Shown here: positions 57,601 through 64,000 of the stretch, piece by piece | Position numbering within the stretch: position 1 is the first letter of the stretch | Layout: each line of letters begins with the position of its first letter | NCBI GenBank assembly: GCA_015056915.1 | Contig: SVFK01000005.1 | Span: forward strand, 1 to 64,000 | Source of the DNA: Lachnospiraceae bacterium | GTDB taxonomy: Bacteria; Bacillota; Clostridia; Lachnospirales; Lachnospiraceae | Direction: 5' to 3' | Length of the DNA stretch: 64,000 nt | Translations under genes and position numbers: made by a program | Notes under the pieces: generated by a model | Databases searched by the model: none | What the model was told of the DNA's origin: nothing | Seen by the model: the letters and a program-made list of their open reading frames with translations, nothing else

Positions 57601-57875
57601 CTAAGGTGAAGAAATTAGCAGAAGGACGTCCCAATGTGGGTGATTTGATTACCAATAATGAAGTTCAGTTGGTGCTGAATTCTCCCAGAGACAAGCGCAA
57701 TGATAAAAATGATGACGGTTATTTAAGAAAAGCAGCCATCAAGGCGAAGGTGCCTTATATGACTACCATGGCAGCTGCGAAAGCAACAGCAGAGGGTATT
57801 CGTTACGTTCGCAATCATGGTGCAGGAGAAATGAAGTCCATTCAGGAATTGCATGGTGAGATTTGCGAGAAATAG
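54648..57875 (+). CDS. carB: Carbamoyl-phosphate synthase large subunit
   Basis: 1075 residues from ATG 54648, seven bases after AGGAGG. Two homologous ATP-grasp halves: the carboxy-phosphate half begins [20 protein letters not shown], with [16 protein letters not shown]; the carbamate-phosphate half begins [20 protein letters not shown], with [16 protein letters not shown]. An oligomerisation region lies between, and the C-terminal MGS-like allosteric domain has [15 protein letters not shown]. It makes carbamoyl phosphate for pyrimidines and arginine. The glutaminase subunit gene carA is not adjacent on either side, so it is probably elsewhere in the genome. It has its own promoter and terminator. 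Confidence 0.98.
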   Translation: [1075 protein letters not shown]

Positions 57876-57914
57876 CGGGTAGCAAGAAGCATTTCCCACA
57901 ATAAGGACAATAAG

Positions 57915-57957
57915 AAAATCCGATGTAGATTAATAGGTCTACATCGGATTTTTTGAT
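57915..57957. terminator. Terminator after carB
   Basis: AATCCGATGTAGA pairs with TCTACATCGGATT, followed by TTTT. Its right arm overlaps the 3' end of the convergent PgsA-like gene. Confidence 0.9.
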
Positions 57958-58508
57958 TTCTTTGCTTCTTTGATAAGTGAGCTATGAAAGGATATGTATT
58001 TTATCAGAGAGATACACATACACACTATCATGAATACAATAATGATAGTGGCAACAGGGGTAGGAATATCCCGGAAAAGTAAAAGGGCAAATACGCATAC
58101 ATCTATGATGACCGTACAGATTTTACCATACCATTTGGCACCGTTCCAAATATTGTATTTCTTTTTCAGGTACAGTCCCATGATACCCATGTAGAATTCC
58201 TTAACGATAAATAGCAGCAGACCGACTATCATAAAAGGATAGTGGAAGGTTACGGCAATGGCGAGGGAGCCCTGAGTTAGCTTGTCGGCAAAGGGATCTA
58301 ATGCCTTGCCAAAATCGGTTATCATGTTAAATTTCCGGGCAACGAAACCGTCTATAAGGTCAGTAATCAAAGAGAGTGCCAAAAGAAAGAAGGCTACAAA
58401 ATAATCTCTTGAAGTTGTTGCGTTATAGTATAGAATTAAAAAAATCGGAATGATTATAATTCTAAAATATCCCATAAGATTGGGAATGCTAAAGTATTCT
58501 CTTTTCAT
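57939..58508 (-). CDS. CDP-alcohol phosphatidyltransferase family protein (PgsA-like)
   Basis: 189 residues with about six hydrophobic segments. The catalytic CDP-OH-P motif D-x2-DG-x2-AR-x8-G-x3-D-x3-D is complete in LITDLIDGFVARKFN and MITDFGKALDPFADK. Such enzymes join CDP-diacylglycerol to glycerol-3-phosphate, serine or another alcohol at the membrane. The NLMGYFRIIIIPIF start is typical of phosphatidylglycerophosphate synthase or cardiolipin-type relatives. The acceptor is not determined. It is convergent with carB, with its stop inside the shared terminator. Confidence 0.92.
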   Translation of the reverse strand: MKREYFSIPNLMGYFRIIIIPIFLILYYNATTSRDYFVAFFLLALSLITDLIDGFVARKFNMITDFGKALDPFADKLTQGSLAIAVTFHYPFMIVGLLLFIVKEFYMGIMGLYLKKKYNIWNGAKWYGKICTVIIDVCVFALLLFRDIPTPVATIIIVFMIVCMCISLIKYISFHSSLIKEAKKSKNPM

Positions 58509-58692
58509 GGTCAGATATCTCCTGATAGAAATATTTTGCTTATGCTATAAAAAACATAAAGAAAGTATATCAAAAATATTATAATGAAGCAAGATTTTGA
58601 TGAAAACTATAAGAAAGAGAAGAATTTGGGGAAAGATATTTTCAAAAAGGGAAAAAAGGTATATAATAGAAGCAAAGGAAGGGGGCAACGCT

Positions 58693-59025
58693 ATGAAGTA
58701 TGAAGAATTGGTTGCAACAGTAAAAGCAGCAACGCAGAAGGTCGTTGTAAGCAAGGGTTTAGGGCATCTGGCATATCAGTTCAATGTGGAAGGCGAGGGA
58801 GAAGGCGCATTTTATCTCGAGCTTGACCATGGCAAGATTAATGTTGAACCCTACGAGTATTATGACAGAGATGTAATTATTGTATTAACAGCTGATGTGT
58901 TGCTGGAAATGGTGGCCGGTCGGATTAAGCCAATGGAGGCGCTGACAAACGGACAGATTAGGGTATATGGCGAGGTCGACAAAATAAAACTGCTACCGCT
59001 TGGCCATAGCCGCGAAAAAGTATAA
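58693..59025 (+). CDS. SCP2 sterol-binding-domain-like small protein
   Basis: 110 residues from ATG 58693 behind GGAAGGGGGCAACGCT; an upstream frame is not supported by a site. The pattern GHLAYQFNVEGEGEGAFYLEL, DRDVIIVLTADVLLEMVAGR, IKPMEALTNGQIRVYGEVD fits the SCP2 fold, a hydrophobic-ligand cavity. In bacteria these stand-alone versions bind lipids or act as small adaptors; the role is unknown. The gene ends at a hairpin terminator. Confidence 0.85.
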   Translation: MKYEELVATVKAATQKVVVSKGLGHLAYQFNVEGEGEGAFYLELDHGKINVEPYEYYDRDVIIVLTADVLLEMVAGRIKPMEALTNGQIRVYGEVDKIKLLPLGHSREKV

Positions 59026-59029
59026 TTTT

Positions 59030-59076
59030 AGCACCGGTCGTATAAGCTATCAGCTTGTGTGACCGGTGTTTTGTTT
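59030..59076 (+). terminator. Terminator after the SCP2-like gene
   Basis: GCACCGGTC (59031-59039) pairs with GACCGGTGT (59061-59069), with an inner AAGCT/AGCTT stem, then TTTGTTT. Confidence 0.8.
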
Positions 59077-59136
59077 ATTTACATTTTAGGGAGAAAAAGG
59101 TAAAATAGAGGGGTATATTAAAGTGAGGGTTATGTG

Positions 59137-59991
59137 ATGGAAGCAAATAGAATGGATGAATTAGGTATTGAAGATTTGAATCCCACGTTCCTGTTTACGT
59201 GGAAGGGGACCCGAATGGGGACGGAGGAGAATTATCATAGTCATGATTTTCCGGAGATTGCTTTTGTGTTGTCAGGTGCAGGTAAATATCGCATAGAGGA
59301 TGTGATTGTACCCGTGCAGGAAGGCGATCTTCTTATTATTAATCCGGGAATCAGACATCAGGCATTGAATGGTGTAAATCACGAGATTACTACCACGGAA
59401 TTTTTTGTGGCTTTTACGGATATTCAATTTAAGGGTTATCCTGCAAATTTTTTCCCGGTAAAGGATGGGGAGCACATTATTCATACGACAGGTGAGTTGA
59501 GACAAAAGCTTTTCAAAATATGCTCATCTATGGAGGCTGAGAATGCTGTTTGCCGACAGGGGCGTTATTTTATGCTGAAGGCATATTTGATTCAAATGAT
59601 ACTGCTGGTTATCAGAGAGCAGTGTGAGCAACCGCTTTCGCTCAAGGGATATGCCTTTGAATCTGCCAACAAAAAGTATGTGGTGGAGCAGATGGTCAAT
59701 TATTTTGAGGATCATTACAGTGAGAAGATTTCCCTTGACCGGATAGCGGGCAATATGTATTTAAGTCCTTTTTATATATCAAAAATATTTAAGAGTGAAA
59801 CAGGAGATACCCCTATACGTCATCTGATAAATATTCGGCTGGAGAAGGCAAAAGAACTTCTGGAGAGTGGTGCAGAGAACAGTATTCAGGAAATAGCAGC
59901 ATCTGTAGGTTATGATGATGCGTATCACTTTAGTAAGCTTTTTAAAAAGCGTTACGGTATCACGCCCTCACAGGCCAGAAAGAAAATGTAA
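59137..59991 (+). CDS. AraC-family transcriptional regulator with cupin sensor
   Basis: 284 residues from ATG 59137, preceded by GTGAGGGTT. The N-terminal cupin (about 20-100) has NYHSHDFPEIAFVLSGAGKY and EGDLLIINPGIRH, where the His/Glu residues may bind sugar or metal. The C-terminal AraC domain has two helix-turn-helix motifs (SLDRIAGNMYLSPFYISKIF and SIQEIAASVGYDDAYHFSKL) and the family end FKKRYGITPSQARKK. It probably activates sugar-use genes. The target is not evident; the GH43 gene 3.4 kb downstream is a weak possibility. Confidence 0.95.
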   Translation: MEANRMDELGIEDLNPTFLFTWKGTRMGTEENYHSHDFPEIAFVLSGAGKYRIEDVIVPVQEGDLLIINPGIRHQALNGVNHEITTTEFFVAFTDIQFKGYPANFFPVKDGEHIIHTTGELRQKLFKICSSMEAENAVCRQGRYFMLKAYLIQMILLVIREQCEQPLSLKGYAFESANKKYVVEQMVNYFEDHYSEKISLDRIAGNMYLSPFYISKIFKSETGDTPIRHLINIRLEKAKELLESGAENSIQEIAASVGYDDAYHFSKLFKKRYGITPSQARKKM

Positions 59992-60049
59992 AAATGTTCG
60001 ATAATTTTTTGACAGTATGTTTTTTTTTTAGTACTTATGTCAAAACTGT

Positions 60050-60077
60050 TTGCAACAGGAAGAGAATTTGCTACAAT
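60050..60077 (+). promoter_or_regulatory. Promoter of the DUF1905-C39 gene
   Basis: TTGCAA (60050-60055), 16-base spacer, TACAAT (60072-60077), 59 bases before the start. Confidence 0.55.
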
Positions 60078-60136
60078 CAAGACAGAAGCGTATAACTGTT
60101 GTTTGATGGCTTTTGAAATGCTAGAACGGAGGAAAA

Positions 60137-60805
60137 ATGAGATATTTTTTTGAATCTACTGTTGAAAAAAAGGACAAAGGATATATGATTCAGATTCCCT
60201 TTAATGTATGGGAGGTTTGTAAGCAGAGAGATGTGATTCAGGGTGATATTGTGTTAGACAATACCATTATTGACTGTGAGCTGCTTCCGCAGGAAAAGGG
60301 TAATTATGAGATACACATAGAAGATGAAGATGCTGTAAAGGTGGAATTGGGAGTACCCCACAAGATTCTGCTTCATGTAAACGGTTCTTTGATTCGCATG
60401 GATCAGAACAGTCCTTACAGCTTTGACAATCCTATTCGTAAGATTGACAGCATGAAGGTTATTATCCAGCCGGAGGACGGATTGTGCGGTCAGGCTTGTG
60501 TGGCGATGTTGGCAGGCAATACCATTGCTGAGGTTATCAGTGTGATGGATTGCAGAGAGTGGCAGGCTACCATGGGGCGTGTAATTTCTGCTTTGAATTA
60601 TTATGGTATCGATCACAATGATATTATTGTTTATACGGAAGGAAAAGATGCTGTATTGCCGAAGTGCTGTATTTTGATGGAGAAGATGGGACGCTTCTGT
60701 CACTATTTAATTCATTTTGACGGCAAATTCTACGATTCCAATCTGGGAGTACTGGAAGAGTATGATATGAGTAAGCTTCTGGGGTATTTGGAAATCAAAT
60801 GTTAA
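60137..60805 (+). CDS. DUF1905-like domain fused to a C39-like cysteine peptidase domain
   Basis: 222 residues; ATG follows ACGGAGGAAAA. Residues 1-95 resemble DUF1905 (FESTVEKKDKGYMIQIPFNV, ELGVPHKILLHVNGSLIRMD). Residues 105-220 look like a papain-fold C39-type domain: oxyanion Gln111 and Cys117 in VIIQPEDGLCGQACVAMLAG, a helix with EVISVM, and FCHYLIHFDGKFYDSN with His189 and Asp200/Asn202 as likely remaining triad. No signal peptide, membrane segment or ABC transporter is attached, so it acts in the cytoplasm. A protease, transglutaminase-like or deamidase activity is possible. Neighbours give no hint; both flanks have terminators. Confidence 0.7.
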   Translation: MRYFFESTVEKKDKGYMIQIPFNVWEVCKQRDVIQGDIVLDNTIIDCELLPQEKGNYEIHIEDEDAVKVELGVPHKILLHVNGSLIRMDQNSPYSFDNPIRKIDSMKVIIQPEDGLCGQACVAMLAGNTIAEVISVMDCREWQATMGRVISALNYYGIDHNDIIVYTEGKDAVLPKCCILMEKMGRFCHYLIHFDGKFYDSNLGVLEEYDMSKLLGYLEIKC

Positions 60806-60811
60806 GAGGTT

Positions 60812-60848
60812 AAAAACTGCCAGCCGGAAATGGTTGGCAGTTTTTTTG
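60812..60848 (+). terminator. Terminator after the DUF1905-C39 gene
   Basis: AAAACTGCCAGCC pairs with GGTTGGCAGTTTT (one G-T), then TTT. Confidence 0.92.
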
Positions 60849-60968
60849 GGGCTATTTATAAACTAAATATTAAATCTATTTTTAAGCAGCTTGATATGAA
60901 AACAAGAGAAAATGAGAGTAAACAAGAGAAAAACAAAGAAAAAGAAAGGCAAATCGGCATGAATGTGT

Positions 60969-60997
60969 TTGCAAAGACCTGCATATAAAACTAATAT
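60969..60997 (+). promoter_or_regulatory. Promoter of groESL
   Basis: TTGCAA (60969-60974), 17-base spacer, TAATAT (60992-60997). The CIRCE operator begins 13 bases downstream, over the start region. Confidence 0.65.
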
Positions 60998-61009
60998 ATG
61001 ATTTAGTGA

Positions 61010-61036
61010 TTAGCACTCGGCCAAGAGGAGTGCTAA
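61010..61036 (+). promoter_or_regulatory. CIRCE operator (HrcA binding site)
   Basis: TTAGCACTC, nine bases, GAGTGCTAA: a perfect match to the CIRCE consensus, 38 bases before groES. HrcA represses groESL here and releases it on heat or protein-folding stress. The hrcA gene is not in the window. Confidence 0.97.
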
Positions 61037-61074
61037 CGAAATGAAATACATGTGTATATAAGGAGGCATTAGCT

Positions 61075-61359
61075 ATGAAATTAGTACCTTTAGGTGACAG
61101 AGTAGTATTAAAGCAGTTAGTTGCGGAAGAGACCACCAAATCAGGTATCGTTCTTCCCGGACAGAATAAGGAAAAGCCCCAACAGGCAGAGGTTGTTGCT
61201 GTAGGACCCGGCGGTGTGGTAGACGGCAAGGAGATTAAGATGGAGGTTAAGGTTGGTGACAACGTTATTTACTCCAAGTATGCGGGCACTGATGTGAAGC
61301 TGGATGATGAGGAATATATCATCGTAAAGCAAAACGAAATTTTAGCTGTTATCGAATAG
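61075..61359 (+). CDS. groES: Co-chaperonin GroES
   Basis: 94 residues, standard length. GroES features: KLVPLGDRVVLKQLVAEETT with the mobile loop TKSGIVLPG, and GDNVIYSKYAGTDVKLDDEEY, IVKQNEILAVIE at the end. The heptamer caps GroEL to enclose folding substrates in the cytoplasm. ATG follows AAGGAGGCATTAGCT; groEL begins 59 bases after its stop on the same transcript, under CIRCE control. Confidence 0.98.
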   Translation: MKLVPLGDRVVLKQLVAEETTKSGIVLPGQNKEKPQQAEVVAVGPGGVVDGKEIKMEVKVGDNVIYSKYAGTDVKLDDEEYIIVKQNEILAVIE

Positions 61360-61415
61360 TGCAGAATGAAATCTGTAAGATAGGAAATAGAAATATATAG
61401 AACATGGAGGCATAA

Positions 61416-63041
<1,626 letters not shown>

Positions 63042-63049
63042 GTGTCTGC

Positions 63050-63232
63050 ATGAACAGATTCGAATATATCGTAGAGGCTATTGACGGTGATTATGCGCAT
63101 CTGCGCAGAGTGGACGAGGAAGCTGACGACAATCAGGAATTGAAGCTGGTAGCCAGAGCACTCTTGCCAGCTGAGATAGTCGAAGGTACGAGACTGCTGT
63201 ATGAGTGGATGCAATATTCTATCATGGAGTAA
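63050..63232 (+). CDS. Small protein downstream of groEL, DUF3006-like
   Basis: 60 residues. ATG 63050 is preceded by GTAGGTGTCTGC, a fair site, nine bases after groEL. The sequence FEYIVEAIDGDYAHLRRVDE...ALLPAEIVEGTRLLYE has the 'EGD.A.L...LP..v.eGd.l' pattern of DUF3006-type small beta-barrels of unknown function. Its place within the groESL transcription unit suggests heat-stress co-expression. Confidence 0.7.
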   Translation: MNRFEYIVEAIDGDYAHLRRVDEEADDNQELKLVARALLPAEIVEGTRLLYEWMQYSIME

Positions 63233-63256
63233 GGCCTGATTGAAATACAAATATAT

Positions 63257-63298
63257 AGAGCCCTGACGCATCTTTCAGATGCATCAGGGCTCTTTTTC
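63257..63298 (+). terminator. Terminator of the groESL unit
   Basis: AGAGCCCTGACGCATCT pairs with AGATGCATCAGGGCTCT (one mismatch), then TTTT. Confidence 0.93.
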
Positions 63299-63338
63299 AC
63301 CACTTAATTCGAAAAAATAACCTCTTACTACAAATCTA

Positions 63339-63366
63339 TTTACAGGTTTTGAAAATCAGATATACT
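63339..63366 (+). promoter_or_regulatory. Promoter of the GH43 gene
   Basis: TTTACA (63339-63344), 16-base spacer, TATACT (63361-63366), 63 bases before the start. Confidence 0.55.
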
Positions 63367-63429
63367 GATATTATAAGCAAGATTGCTACATATAACAAAA
63401 AGGATAAGGATGGAAAAGGAGAATGTGCA

Positions 63430-64000
63430 ATGAGCGATAAGAGAAGCTATCAGAATCCGGTACAGAGAGGATTTTTTCCGGACCCTTCCGTAATTAGGGT
63501 GGGTGATGATTATTATATGGTAAATTCCAGCTTTCAGTATTTTCCGGCCATTCCCATATCACATTCCAAGGATATGGTGCATTGGCATATCATAGGTCAC
63601 GCAATTACCAATTCGGAGTGGTTGGATATCAGTGATATACGCGACTCTCATGGTATTTGGGCACCGGATATCGAGTATGTGGACGGTCGCTTCTACATCT
63701 ATGCAACCCTTCGCTTGAATGCAGACGGTAAGCGCGATAATAATGTGATGCGTCGACAGCTGGTTATGGTATCAGACAGACCGGAGGGACCTTACAGTAA
63801 GCCGGTATGCCTGGAGGTGGATGATATTGATCCGTCGCTGTTTGTGGATGATGATGGTAGCAAATATATGATGATTGCCAAAGCAGCAAGAGCAGTGCCT
63901 TTGACAGCAGACGGTCTGGCTGTGGCAGGTCCTGTGCGCACTGCATGGGAAGGCACCGGGGAAAGATGCTCCGAGGGTCCTCATATGATGAAAAAGGATG
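63430..64000 (+). CDS. Glycoside hydrolase family 43 protein, start only (runs off the window)
   Basis: 190 residues visible from ATG 63430, nine bases after AAGGAG; the frame is open to the window end. It is a five-bladed propeller glycosidase start: GFFPDPSVIRVGDDYYMVNS with the catalytic base Asp, IPISHSKDMVHWHIIG, SHGIWAPDIEYVDGRFYIYA, the pKa-modulating Asp in DDIDPSLFVDDDGSKYM, and the catalytic acid Glu in CSEGPHMM. No signal peptide is present, so it acts inside the cell on short imported xylo- or arabino-oligosaccharides. Activity (xylosidase or arabinofuranosidase) cannot be fixed. Full GH43 enzymes are 320-550 residues. Confidence 0.93.
   Translation, partial: MSDKRSYQNPVQRGFFPDPSVIRVGDDYYMVNSSFQYFPAIPISHSKDMVHWHIIGHAITNSEWLDISDIRDSHGIWAPDIEYVDGRFYIYATLRLNADGKRDNNVMRRQLVMVSDRPEGPYSKPVCLEVDDIDPSLFVDDDGSKYMMIAKAARAVPLTADGLAVAGPVRTAWEGTGERCSEGPHMMKKD

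Overview
The window looks like ordinary chromosome of an anaerobic, gut-type Clostridia, most likely a member of the Lachnospiraceae. This is inferred from content: pyruvate:ferredoxin oxidoreductase, rubrerythrin, a two-gene minimal Suf system, a sodium-pump type OadB, an Fe-dependent alcohol dehydrogenase, a Csp-like subtilase, a clostridial sortase B with its substrate, HrcA/CIRCE control of groESL, and many tRNA clusters in AGGAGG-type Firmicute context. No species can be named from sequence alone.

Layout. 1-2.4 kb: six tRNA genes, then behind tRNA-Leu a decayed island (the C-terminus of a tyrosine recombinase and a very AT-rich MATE-like transporter broken by an in-frame TAG). 2.4-8.1 kb: DMT exporter, HD-GYP-like protein, alcohol dehydrogenase, fchA-folD folate pair, HD phosphohydrolase. 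8.1-14.8 kb: PFOR, a CheX/CheY pair, and the smsCB Fe-S assembly pair with an inverted-repeat operator. 14.9-18.5 kb: tRNA-Arg, an OadG-like micropeptide plus OadB behind a yybP-ykoY (Mn2+) riboswitch, rubrerythrin, small regulatory or unknown proteins, and an Asn/Gln-rich micro-protein. 18.5-22.3 kb: RNA methyltransferase, a degenerate amidase, rdgB, phosphoesterase, two tRNAs. 22.4-25 kb: an unknown protein, a 137-nt element bounded by a perfect 16-bp inverted repeat, a stand-alone reverse transcriptase, and a TRIC channel. 25.2-29.7 kb: four tRNAs, two lipoproteins, an MGMT-like protein, CPBP protease, a five-unit 54-bp repeat array, tRNA-Leu. 29.8-41 kb: MATE pump, PocR-GGDEF-HD protein, Na+/Ca2+ antiporter, malQ, CYTH, DJ-1, GDP-fucose synthase, M18 aminopeptidase, subtilase. 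41-47.6 kb: sortase substrate and sortase B behind a palindrome-covered promoter, nagA, repeat-rich spacer, PnuC behind an attenuator. 47.7-64 kb: PBP1A, YigZ, MgtE, MATE, carB, a PgsA-like enzyme, SCP2 protein, AraC regulator, a DUF1905-C39 fusion, groESL, and the start of a GH43 glycosidase.

The best candidate for something undescribed is the reverse transcriptase locus at 22.95-24.32 kb. Its RT is not attached to an intron, and the upstream element has the a1/a2-like geometry of a retron or DRT non-coding RNA. Other signals worth a second look are a FolD that has lost the cyclohydrolase Lys and Gln while sitting next to FchA, a Mn2+ riboswitch on an orphan OadB, a zinc-ligand-less amidase, the 54-bp repeat array, and a DUF1905-C39 peptidase fusion. 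Gene functions are assigned by reading motifs, without database searches.
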